Shown here piece after piece: positions 17,571 to 25,836 of a stretch of DNA of 64,000 nucleotides; positions within the stretch are counted from its first letter, which is position 1, and each line of letters begins with the position of its first letter. Origin of the DNA: Chitinophaga chungangae. Its GTDB lineage: Bacteria > Bacteroidota > Bacteroidia > Chitinophagales > Chitinophagaceae. The notes below the pieces were generated by a model that had not been told where the DNA came from, ran no database searches, and saw only the letters and a list, made by a program, of their open reading frames with translations. Both the position numbers and the translations under genes were made by a program. The DNA is taken from contig NZ_JAGHKP010000002.1 of the NCBI RefSeq assembly GCF_017742215.1, positions 285,050 to 349,049 on the forward strand, read 5' to 3'.

Positions 17571-18293
17571 ATGAAACCACTCGAACAGCTAAAGGCCATG
17601 CTTGGCAAAACTTACGAAAACGAAGACGGCGAAGAATATTCCATTGAGTTGCAACCGGGGCTATCCGATGAAGAAATCAATGCGCTCAGGCAACGTTTGC
17701 CAGGTAATTTTATACCCGCGGAAATCGAGGAGCTGCTGCGTTTTGCGGGAGGTTTCGAATTTTATGCAATGGAAGAAGGGCGGTTCGATTCATTGGAATT
17801 TGGGATGGAGGACCTGTTTCCTCATGCTATCCAGCTTTGCGGCGATGGTTTTGGAAACTTCTGGATCGTGGACATTAATGCTTCGGGAGAATGGGGGCCG
17901 GTGTATTATGTTTGCCACGACCCCGCCGTTCTCGTTAAACATTCAAACAACCTCGCCGAATTTATCGCACACCTGGACGAATACGGAAGATTACTCGAAA
18001 AATCCCACCTGGACCAGGTCCATGAGAAAATCGTTTTTGATATCTGGGAAACGAAAAATGGCATCATGGAACAATATGAAAAAGATCCCGGCTTCCCGCC
18101 GGAATTTATCCGAACGCTGCCCAAACTTTTCATGATCGCGGATCTTACCAATGCACCCAATGGAGCCGGTTTTGCATGGGGGAAATATGGGCCTAACACG
18201 AGGATCATCCGGTTTGAGGACAAACCCGTATGGGTGGTTGAAAAGAAAGTAAAACAAGGGTTCCTGCACTGGTTATTTCACCGGCAAAAGTAA
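17571..18293 (+). CDS. SMI1/KNR4 family protein
   Basis: The 240-residue protein has the SMI1/KNR4 pattern: LSDEEINALRQRLPGNFIP, then EELLRFAGGFEFY, and later GDGFGNFWIVDIN, the conserved centre of the family. In bacteria many members are immunity proteins against polymorphic toxins, but others are solitary and of unknown role, and no toxin gene is visible here. It starts 45 bp after the DUF4838 gene, so read-through from the exopolysaccharide operon is possible. Its last 21 bp overlap the convergent hydrolase gene. Cytoplasmic, with no signal peptide. Confidence 0.85.
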   Translation: MKPLEQLKAMLGKTYENEDGEEYSIELQPGLSDEEINALRQRLPGNFIPAEIEELLRFAGGFEFYAMEEGRFDSLEFGMEDLFPHAIQLCGDGFGNFWIVDINASGEWGPVYYVCHDPAVLVKHSNNLAEFIAHLDEYGRLLEKSHLDQVHEKIVFDIWETKNGIMEQYEKDPGFPPEFIRTLPKLFMIADLTNAPNGAGFAWGKYGPNTRIIRFEDKPVWVVEKKVKQGFLHWLFHRQK

Positions 18294-19481
18294 TTCCGGC
18301 CCGTGCATTAAACTCGCCAAAGCCACGCCCCGCGAATCTCCCACGTATGCAAACCAATGATCGCTGCCGGCGGGAATTTCAGCAACATATTTTTTCCCGG
18401 ATTTTTGCGCGGGCACTGCAGTCCATTTTTTGTGCTGCCAGTCCGCCGACGGAGCGGCACAGTACAACATCACCGAATCAACGGTAATTCCTTTCGGCAT
18501 TCGCACCGTTATTGTTACGTGCTTTTTTCCCGGCTTCGCTTCCACTTTTCCGAAGGGTTGCCCTTTTCCTTTGAGATAATAATCAAAATATAATTCCTGC
18601 ATTTTCCCGCCGCCTGGGATCTGTTTGTGGTTGATGTTCGGGCCCCAGACGAGGTTCTTCTCTCCCTTTATCCGCCCGAGCGTGGCCATCACGGCTTCCG
18701 GCCAGAAGTAGGTGTCGTTGGAAGCGGCTTCCATAAAAAAGGGCGCTTTGATGTTTTTGGCGCGCCTGCCCGCATCGAAATATTGCAGCCAGGTTTTACG
18801 GTCGGCCTCCGGCAGTTGCGCGATGATCTCTTTCCAGAAAGAACCCAGGTCGTAGAAACCGCTGCCGAACACGGAATACGCGGCCTGTACTTTATTCCCG
18901 AGCAAGCCGGTCAGCATGGTGGTGGAATAACCGCCCCAGGAAAATCCCGTGATGCCCATGTGTTTTACATCCACATCCGGGCGGGAACGCAGCAGGTTGA
19001 AGGCTTCCAGCCCGGCGACGATCGCGTCCGCAAGCGTGCTGCTTTCAGGGCCGTTAGCCAGGTCGAAACGCGGGGCTTCGCCATTGGGCCGCGATTTCCA
19101 GGGACCGGTGGAATGGGGCGTTTTCCCATTGCCGCAAATGCCCGGCAGATCGGGCGCCAACGCCACATAACCACGCCGCGCATAATCCTGTACGCGGCCC
19201 AGCATATCTTCCGCGCGGCTGCCGCCGCCATGCAGGAAAAGCATGCCGGGATATTTGCCTTCACGCGCGGGGAAAGCCATCACGGCGTAAACCGTATTGG
19301 CCCCGTTCCGCGATGTAAAAGTGATCTTGCGTGTTACGATCGCTTCGGCGCCTTCGCCGGTAAGCGTATCGCCGATCACCGAAACAATTTCCGGAACGCT
19401 CGAAAGATAAGCCCTGAAAGGGTCCTGCGCGCTGACGGGCACGAACCACAACAGCTGCAGGAAAAAAATGATCCGTTTCAT
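18273..19481 (-). CDS. Secreted alpha/beta hydrolase, acetylxylan-esterase/dienelactone-hydrolase type
   Basis: The 402-residue product has a signal peptide (MKRIIFFLQLLWFVPVSAQ) and an alpha/beta hydrolase fold: LFLHGGGSRAED near residue 80, the nucleophile elbow GFSWGG near residue 181 and a likely catalytic His at NINHKQIPGGG near 295. Its C-terminal 80 residues form an extra beta-rich module. It is the last gene of the polysaccharide utilisation locus; its ATG is at the base where the upstream gene's stop ends, so they are coupled. The likely job is removing ester decorations from the glycan, but a peptidase-like activity cannot be excluded. Confidence 0.82.
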   Translation of the reverse strand: MKRIIFFLQLLWFVPVSAQDPFRAYLSSVPEIVSVIGDTLTGEGAEAIVTRKITFTSRNGANTVYAVMAFPAREGKYPGMLFLHGGGSRAEDMLGRVQDYARRGYVALAPDLPGICGNGKTPHSTGPWKSRPNGEAPRFDLANGPESSTLADAIVAGLEAFNLLRSRPDVDVKHMGITGFSWGGYSTTMLTGLLGNKVQAAYSVFGSGFYDLGSFWKEIIAQLPEADRKTWLQYFDAGRRAKNIKAPFFMEAASNDTYFWPEAVMATLGRIKGEKNLVWGPNINHKQIPGGGKMQELYFDYYLKGKGQPFGKVEAKPGKKHVTITVRMPKGITVDSVMLYCAAPSADWQHKKWTAVPAQKSGKKYVAEIPAGSDHWFAYVGDSRGVALASLMHGPELLLPVK

Positions 19482-21481
19482 TATTTGCCGTTTCCTTGTT
19501 CTGAATGTTGTAATACCTTACCGGCTTTGGGATGACTGATAAACACTCCTGCTCCGCCGTTATATTGCGTGATATTTTTTTCCAGCGTAAAGTTCTTCAC
19601 GCCGTCCATCAGCGCGTCCAGCCGGAGGCCGTTTTCGTCGTTGCCTTCTGAAAGATTATTTCGAAAGCGCACGTTGCTGCTTTCGGTGCAGCGGATGCCG
19701 GAAAGTTTGTTCCTCGCCGTTTCATTTCCTTCCACCCCCGCATTCGTACAAAAAGACAGATCTATGCCGCTGCCCCAGGGCGATGTATCGAAACGGCTGT
19801 TTTTCACCGAAACGCCCTGTACGTGAGAGAGATGAAGGTTATGGTGAAAACCCGCGCCAGGCACAACAGACGAGCCGTTGTCGCTGAAGTCGCATTCTTC
19901 CACCGTTACATTTTCAGCCCCGCGAACGGACACGCCGTTTTTGGTAAAGTTCTGCACCGTGAGCCTCACAAAACGGATGTTCCGCATCTGCCCCGCGCGA
20001 TCGGACATAAACAAAATGCCTTCGCGGCTGGGAGCGTTCATGTAGGAACGATTGCGCCTGTCCGCATTCGGATCGTTGTTCGTCACCGGGCTCACCGCCC
20101 CTTCGATCAGCAGGTCGCGGATAGTAACGTCGTGCATCGTGGAATCGGCATTCACGATCGTTTTTGTGCGTTGTTCAGGTGAAAGTATGAGGATGGACCT
20201 GTTTCCTTTTCCCGCAAGCGTTACGCCGCCGGGCATTTTTAAAGGCGCTTTCAAAATATGAACGCCCGTGTCCAGCACTACCCATTTTCCTGTGCCAGCC
20301 GCCGCATCCAGCGCCTGTTGTATGTTTCCGCCCGGAGTTATCACCACCGAAGATGCAGGCGCTTCTTCAACAGCCTTTTCCAGCGCGCCGCGCAAAGGCG
20401 CATAAGGAAGAAATGCCGTTTTCACGGGCTTCGTTTTCAACGGCGCGCGGATGCCCATCAGCACGTCCACCGCGGAATCCCGGCGTGTATGCTCATCCAG
20501 CACTCTTTTTGTGAAAGGCATTTCCAGCCCTTTTACTTCGTGGTAATGATGATAGATACTTTCGTAAATATCGCGGTAATGCTCTTTTGCGCGGTGCGAC
20601 AACACGCCGTACACAGGAATTTCGCCACCGAGCATAAACTTCGCGGTGTATTCGTAACCCAGCGCCAGCCGGTTGTTTGCGGCGCCGTAAAAATCCTCTC
20701 CCTGCGTCCACGCCACCTGCGCGGCTTTGGCGAACTCGCCGATGCCCAGCTGCACGTGGCCCCAGTCGCGCGTCGTTTCCTGCACCTGGCCGTTGGAATA
20801 GATATATTTCGTGATGCCCGAATTGCCCGGGCCGCGATAAAATCTTTCCACCGCCGAATTAAATATCTCGCGATTGTCCGTAAACACACCGATGCACAGC
20901 AAAGTATTGATGATCGCGGCGTCCCAGTTGCCGTTGGCTTCCGTGAAGAAGTCTTTCACCGTGGGATAATACACCGTCAGCATCAGCCGTTTGAACTGTT
21001 CCATGTCTTCCTGTTTCCAGCCGGAATCGCTGTATTTCAGTATTTCCGCGGCATTCAGGAAATAATACGCGGTGAGCGCCACGCTGAGCTTGGCGTTGTT
21101 GTCGTCGAAATCCCAAAGCCGGTATGCCCAGGCGTTCAATATTTCGATCGCTTTAGCCGCGTACGCCTTGTTGCCGGTAATATACCACATCAAAGCATGA
21201 TCGTACACCGCGTTGGCGCTCATCGAAAGCTCGCGCCCGCCGCTGCTGTTGGCCCCATACGGGCCGATGGAAATATGCGCGCGCGGAGAAGGCTTGAAAT
21301 CCAGCGAAGTATTTTTCTGCAGCTTCGCATAAGCATTTTTCCAGGGTTCTTTGCCGGAAAGCACCTGCTGTTTCATGTAAGCAAGGTCTTCGCGCGTCTG
21401 CATCATACCCGGATGTACAAATTGCTGCGCCTGCAAACTCCCCGCCAGAAATGTTAAAACGATGGTCAGTATCTTTTTCAT
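19481..21481 (-). CDS. Alginate-lyase-like domain fused to a right-handed beta-helix
   Basis: The 666-residue secreted protein has two parts. Residues 20-330 resemble the alginate-lyase family PF05426, with alpha-helical toroid features and motifs such as NANGNWDAA-like EANGNWDAAIINTL and QETTRDWGHVQLG, in which the catalytic Asn, Arg and His are plausible. Residues 365-660 read as a parallel beta-helix (GGNIQQALDAAAGTGKWVVLDTG, then repeated N-x-I/V-R-x-x and DNGSSVVPGAG coils) like those in polysaccharide lyases and epimerases. A signal peptide ends at LQAQ. It lies between GH92 and the esterase within the PUL, so it probably cleaves a uronate-containing chain or side branch. Confidence 0.78.
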   Translation of the reverse strand: MKKILTIVLTFLAGSLQAQQFVHPGMMQTREDLAYMKQQVLSGKEPWKNAYAKLQKNTSLDFKPSPRAHISIGPYGANSSGGRELSMSANAVYDHALMWYITGNKAYAAKAIEILNAWAYRLWDFDDNNAKLSVALTAYYFLNAAEILKYSDSGWKQEDMEQFKRLMLTVYYPTVKDFFTEANGNWDAAIINTLLCIGVFTDNREIFNSAVERFYRGPGNSGITKYIYSNGQVQETTRDWGHVQLGIGEFAKAAQVAWTQGEDFYGAANNRLALGYEYTAKFMLGGEIPVYGVLSHRAKEHYRDIYESIYHHYHEVKGLEMPFTKRVLDEHTRRDSAVDVLMGIRAPLKTKPVKTAFLPYAPLRGALEKAVEEAPASSVVITPGGNIQQALDAAAGTGKWVVLDTGVHILKAPLKMPGGVTLAGKGNRSILILSPEQRTKTIVNADSTMHDVTIRDLLIEGAVSPVTNNDPNADRRNRSYMNAPSREGILFMSDRAGQMRNIRFVRLTVQNFTKNGVSVRGAENVTVEECDFSDNGSSVVPGAGFHHNLHLSHVQGVSVKNSRFDTSPWGSGIDLSFCTNAGVEGNETARNKLSGIRCTESSNVRFRNNLSEGNDENGLRLDALMDGVKNFTLEKNITQYNGGAGVFISHPKAGKVLQHSEQGNGK

Positions 21482-21495
21482 AACCTGATCTGTAA

Positions 21496-23733
21496 TTATG
21501 GCCTGCTGGCCGGTTTCGCGCCGAAAGCGTAATTCGGCTCCGGCCCCATCACGATCTTCATTTCCCCGCCTTTCACGATGTCGCTGTGAAGGATAAAGCT
21601 TTTGTCGTATTTTTTTCCACGCATGTATACCGCCTGCACGTATTTGTTCTCCGCGCTGTTGTTGCTCACTGTCACTTTAAAATCCTTTCCGTCCGCCAGG
21701 TGGATCACCGCTTCGTCGAACATCGGGCTACCGATCACGTACGCGCCACCCGCCGGGAATACAGGATAGAAGCCAATGGAGGAAAAAATGTACCAGGCAG
21801 ACATCTGCCCGCAATCCTCGTTGCCGATCACGCCGTCGGGTTTGTCGTGGTAAAATTCCGTCATGATCTGCCTCGCCCTTTCCGCCGTTTTCCACTGCTG
21901 CCCGCCATACGCGTAAAGGTATGCGATATGGTGGCTGGGCTCGTTGCCGTGCGCATATTGCCCGATGCCGCCGGTAAGGTCTATCAATGCCTGCGGATCA
22001 GGCTCCGGCTCGAGCGTGAAGAATGTATCGAGTTTGTTGAGAAACATTCTGTCCCCGCCCAGCATGTCTTTCAGCCCGTGTACATCCTGCGGCGCAAGCC
22101 AGAGGTATTGCCAGGAATTTCCTTCCGCATAATCCGACGCCCAGGGCCGGTAAGACTTCACCGGGTCAAAAACAGGGTTCCAGCTGCCGTCGGACATCTT
22201 GCCGCGGATGAACATCGCTTTCGGATCGTAATAGAGTTGATAGTTTTTCGCTCTTTTGGAAAAATACGCAGCGTCTTCCTTTTTGCCCATCGCCTTGGCC
22301 ATCAGGGCCACGCTGCCGTCGCCGATGGCGTATTCCAGCGCGCGGGCCACGGGGCGGAACACCTTCACGTCTGAAGGGATCGGTTTAAAATCGCGCACAT
22401 AACCCAGGCCCAGTGTGTCAGACATCAAAGTGGCGCGGATCGCTTTCCAGGCGCGCTCCGCATCAAATCCCCTGAATCCTTTCAGGTACGCTTCCGCGAT
22501 CACCTGCACGCTGCTGATGCCAACCATAGTCCCGGTTTCCCAGCCCATCAAATGCCAGATCGGCAACTTTCCCTGCTGATCGTAGATGGCCAGCATTGAA
22601 TTGACCATATCGTTCACGCGCTGCGGCTGCGTAAGCGCGTACAGCGGATGCACGGCCCGGTACGTATCCCAGAGCGAAAACACGGAATAATGATCGAAGC
22701 CCGCTTTGGTCACCACTTTTTTGTCCGCGCCGCGGTAACTTTTGTCATGGTCGTTGAACAGGCTCGGGTTGATCATCGTATGATACAACGCCGTATAAAA
22801 AATGCGTTTATGCGCTTCGTTATTGGTTTTGATGCTGATGGCGGATAATTCTTTCTCCCACAATTCATCGGCGCGCCGCGCAATGCCGTCGAAGTTCCAG
22901 CCGGGTATCTCCGCTTCGATGTTCGCCAGCGCATTATCCGCGCTTACCGGCGACAATCCCACCTTCAGCTCGAGCGTTGCGGGCGGCGTGTTAAAACTGA
23001 TCAGGCCTTTGATGGACAAGCCCTGCGCTTTGTTTCCCTGCAGCAACGAATCTTCTTCGTACACGGCAAATTTGCCGATCGGTTTAGACAGCCTGATGGC
23101 GAAATACACGCGCTGGTCTTTCGCCCAGCCGCGCGAATAACGGTATCCTTTCAGCGTTACAGCGTCCGTTTGTTCGATGTAGGTATCGTAACTTTTGTCC
23201 TGCATGCCTTCTTTCAGGTCGATGATCACATGCGCGTCTTTTCCCTGCGGGAAACGGTAACGGTGATAACCCACGCGCTGCGTGGCCGTCAGCTCCGCGT
23301 CTATGCCATGATCTTCCAGCCTTACGGCATAATAGCCCGGCTTTACTTTTTCATGTTCGTGCACGTACTTCGATCCGTAACCTTTCCGGTAGGTTTCCTG
23401 TTTGCTTTTTCCGGTGCGGATCTCGCCGGTGAAAGGCATCACGAGCACATCGCCGAGGTCGCCGATGCCGGTGCCGCTCAGGTGCAGGTGCGTAAACCCG
23501 ATCAGCGTACTGTCCGTATAATTGTAGCCGGAAAGCCAGTCCCAGCCTTTGTAATAATTCATCGGCCCCGCCTGCACAGCCCCAAACGGCACGTTGGCAC
23601 CCACAAACACGTGCCCGTGCCCGCCGGAACCGATGTAGGGATCTACATACCCCGTAAGCCGCTGCGCTTGCGCAACCGGGATCACAGCCAGCAGCAGCAG
23701 GCTTTTTAAGATCGATCTCAGAAACATATGCAT
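21496..23733 (-). CDS. GH92 family alpha-mannosidase-like glycoside hydrolase
   Basis: The 745-residue enzyme carries the GH92 hallmarks: DPYIGSGGHGHVFVGANVPFG right after the signal peptide, GNEPSHH near residue 610, and NEDCGQMSAWYIFSSIGFYPV near residue 650, which contains the catalytic acid Glu. GH92 members are calcium-dependent exo-alpha-mannosidases acting on fungal mannan or host N-glycans. The frame is open further upstream, but MHMFLRSILKSLLL at 23733 begins a normal signal peptide and lies 5 bp after the stop of the GH71/99-like gene. It probably works after that endo-acting partner. Confidence 0.92.
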   Translation of the reverse strand: MHMFLRSILKSLLLLAVIPVAQAQRLTGYVDPYIGSGGHGHVFVGANVPFGAVQAGPMNYYKGWDWLSGYNYTDSTLIGFTHLHLSGTGIGDLGDVLVMPFTGEIRTGKSKQETYRKGYGSKYVHEHEKVKPGYYAVRLEDHGIDAELTATQRVGYHRYRFPQGKDAHVIIDLKEGMQDKSYDTYIEQTDAVTLKGYRYSRGWAKDQRVYFAIRLSKPIGKFAVYEEDSLLQGNKAQGLSIKGLISFNTPPATLELKVGLSPVSADNALANIEAEIPGWNFDGIARRADELWEKELSAISIKTNNEAHKRIFYTALYHTMINPSLFNDHDKSYRGADKKVVTKAGFDHYSVFSLWDTYRAVHPLYALTQPQRVNDMVNSMLAIYDQQGKLPIWHLMGWETGTMVGISSVQVIAEAYLKGFRGFDAERAWKAIRATLMSDTLGLGYVRDFKPIPSDVKVFRPVARALEYAIGDGSVALMAKAMGKKEDAAYFSKRAKNYQLYYDPKAMFIRGKMSDGSWNPVFDPVKSYRPWASDYAEGNSWQYLWLAPQDVHGLKDMLGGDRMFLNKLDTFFTLEPEPDPQALIDLTGGIGQYAHGNEPSHHIAYLYAYGGQQWKTAERARQIMTEFYHDKPDGVIGNEDCGQMSAWYIFSSIGFYPVFPAGGAYVIGSPMFDEAVIHLADGKDFKVTVSNNSAENKYVQAVYMRGKKYDKSFILHSDIVKGGEMKIVMGPEPNYAFGAKPASRP

Positions 23734-23737
23734 GGTT

Positions 23738-25018
23738 TTATTTCCCCGGTTTTGCGGCGGGGATCTGTTCACGGAATGGCACTTCTTTACGCAGCATTTT
23801 CGCGGCATAGCCGGTGAGCTGCAGGTAGTGGTCAGACGGCTCGCCTGCGGCCAGCTGCACGAACGGGCTTTTGCCGACGGGCGGATCTTTGGATATTTTG
23901 AAGATGGCGGTCGCTTCGTCTACTTCGTCGAACATGGCCACATACAACATTTCAGCGCCCGCGCCGATGGCCCCGGAAATTTGCTTCCAGAAAAACGCAC
24001 CGTTGTTGCGCGGGATCTGGTTGAGCGGGAAACGCGGGTACATGTTCGTCCAGCTGAAGCCGGGGAATACCACTGGCACGTAATCCACTTTATTTTCGCG
24101 GCACCAGGCAATGTCTCCTTTTATTTGCTGCAAATAGTTCGCATATTCTTCTTCATTTTTAAACCGCCCCACTGCCCATGGATGCACGATATCCGCGCGT
24201 CTGAGCACGTCGTGCAGGTGCGGGTCGCTGGCGGCGTCTTTCGCAAGATCGCGCCAGTACGCCGGAACGCCCAGCAGCACGGCGCATCCGCCATACACGG
24301 GATCGTTCTGTAAAAAGTCCATCAGCCTTTCGATGCTCCGCAGCGTGTAGTTTCTACCAGCGAAACCTACGCCCCATAAAGCTACCAGCGGTTTGCCGTT
24401 GTGATAAAGATAAGTTTGTTTGTTGCCGCCGTCCGTCATGTGCAGACTGTCTACCAGATTCTTCCAGTCGTCGATCAGCATCGGCACATCCACGCTGTCG
24501 CGCATCCCGGAAAGGTCGTACATCACGGCAATAGCGCGGTTGTACTTTTTGGATGCGTCCAGCGCATGATGCATCACGCGGTTGTTGTGATGCCGGTTGG
24601 CGCCGCCTCTTACCTGGCCTACGAAACGTTGCACAAATACGCCGTCTACCCCGTATTCCTTCATCCATTTGAAATGAAGGTCTGTGGTAGATGCATCGTA
24701 GGAACTGAAAACGTTGGCGGGACTGCCATCCGCGCGAACGAACGGCGTTTTATAGGTCTTTTCGTATTCTTTTGTTTCCGGCCAGAGGTCTACTTTGATA
24801 TTCCCAGGCTCCAGCCGGCCTTTGGCCACCCAATGGTTCCAGTTGCGGCCGGCGCCGTCTTCCGGCGTGTTGAACCAGCCCTGGTACCCTGCCATCACGA
24901 GGCCTTTATAACTTTTGTAGTAGGACGTTTTGCTGTGTTTCTGCTGCGAGAAAGCGCTGCCGCATAAGCATAACATTGCCAGCAGCATGCCGCTTCCTTT
25001 TTGAAAAGTGCTCATCAT
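23738..25018 (-). CDS. Glycoside hydrolase family 71/99-like protein
   Basis: This is a 426-residue secreted protein with a signal peptide ending at CGSAFSQ. The body is a TIM-barrel of the GH71/GH99 kind: VMAGYQGWFNTPEDG near residue 41, YDASTTDLHFKWMKEYGVDGVFVQRF, and MFDEVDEATAIFK near residue 365, where paired acidic residues match the GH99 catalytic Glu pair. GH99 enzymes are endo-alpha-1,2-mannanases or mannosidases, GH71 are alpha-1,3-glucanases. Beside GH92, the mannan reading is preferred. Short spacing on both sides supports one PUL transcript. Confidence 0.85.
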   Translation of the reverse strand: MMSTFQKGSGMLLAMLCLCGSAFSQQKHSKTSYYKSYKGLVMAGYQGWFNTPEDGAGRNWNHWVAKGRLEPGNIKVDLWPETKEYEKTYKTPFVRADGSPANVFSSYDASTTDLHFKWMKEYGVDGVFVQRFVGQVRGGANRHHNNRVMHHALDASKKYNRAIAVMYDLSGMRDSVDVPMLIDDWKNLVDSLHMTDGGNKQTYLYHNGKPLVALWGVGFAGRNYTLRSIERLMDFLQNDPVYGGCAVLLGVPAYWRDLAKDAASDPHLHDVLRRADIVHPWAVGRFKNEEEYANYLQQIKGDIAWCRENKVDYVPVVFPGFSWTNMYPRFPLNQIPRNNGAFFWKQISGAIGAGAEMLYVAMFDEVDEATAIFKISKDPPVGKSPFVQLAAGEPSDHYLQLTGYAAKMLRKEVPFREQIPAAKPGK

Positions 25019-25093
25019 GCCTGATTCCGTTTAAATAAAATGAAAAGAAAACCGGGGCGGGCCCACGAAAACCCGGCCCCGGCACAAGCGTTA

Positions 25094-25816
25094 TCACGGT
25101 GCAACCGTGACAGTGCTGATAGTAGTGTAGTTGTATTTTTTGAAGCTGTCGTTCACACGTACGCCCACCCTCACGTAATAAGTGGTGGCATATTTCATCG
25201 GCGCAGTGGAAGTGATCGTTACGTCGGTAGCTTCTTTGCCGGGCGCGGCCTGCGCTGCGCCCACGATGGTATTGTCCCAGTTATTGTTGCCCACGTATTG
25301 CGTGGTGGAAATGAACAGCTGGTAATCCAGCAAAGCGGGCTGCGTTTTGCCAGGAGGCGCCGCGTTGCGGGTAAAACGGAATGTAGCGGTCACTTTTTTG
25401 TCCGCGGTAACGGAAGGCGGCGTCACCCATTCCACGTTGATGTAGGGCACCACGGTGAAATCCACGCGGGTGCTGGCGCCGGAGTGAAGGTCAACGATCT
25501 TCATGTCCGCGCTGTCGATGGGATAAAAAGGCCCGTCTACCGGCGCAACGCGGTATTGACCGGGGAAAAGTTTGTTATTGCTAAAACTGCCGTCCTGCCG
25601 GAAGTTAAGGAACATCGGGATGGGCGTGGCGCTCCAGCTCAGTTCGTCGAGCTTGAGGCGTACGCTGCCGCCGCCCTGCTCCAGCTGCATGCCGGCCTTG
25701 CCATCGCTCAAAGTACCTTCCAGCGTGGCGTCGGGCATGGCATAGTTGTCTTTTTTGCAGGCCGCGCCGGATACGATGGCGGCAAAACATAACAGGCTAT
25801 AAAATATCTTTCTCAT
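25094..25816 (-). CDS. DUF3823-type SusD-linked surface lipoprotein
   Basis: The 240-residue product has a lipoprotein signal (MRKIFYSLLCFAAIVSGAAC) with a lipidated Cys at the end. The mature part starts with YAMPDATLEGTLSD, a pattern of the DUF3823 family, and folds as two Ig-like beta domains. Such proteins follow SusD in many PULs and are thought to bind glycan at the cell surface. An upstream ATG at 25837 overlaps the susD stop (TAATG) and would add seven residues; the shorter form gives the better signal peptide. A gap of 75 bp separates it from the GH71/99-like gene. Confidence 0.85.
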   Translation of the reverse strand: MRKIFYSLLCFAAIVSGAACKKDNYAMPDATLEGTLSDGKAGMQLEQGGGSVRLKLDELSWSATPIPMFLNFRQDGSFSNNKLFPGQYRVAPVDGPFYPIDSADMKIVDLHSGASTRVDFTVVPYINVEWVTPPSVTADKKVTATFRFTRNAAPPGKTQPALLDYQLFISTTQYVGNNNWDNTIVGAAQAAPGKEATDVTITSTAPMKYATTYYVRVGVRVNDSFKKYNYTTISTVTVAP

Positions 25817-25836
25817 TACGCTTGTTTTAAAATCCA

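Noticed and set aside
17571-18293. SMI1/KNR4 protein as part of a toxin-immunity pair
   Set aside because: No toxin gene with a delivery domain lies next to it, so an immunity role cannot be supported.
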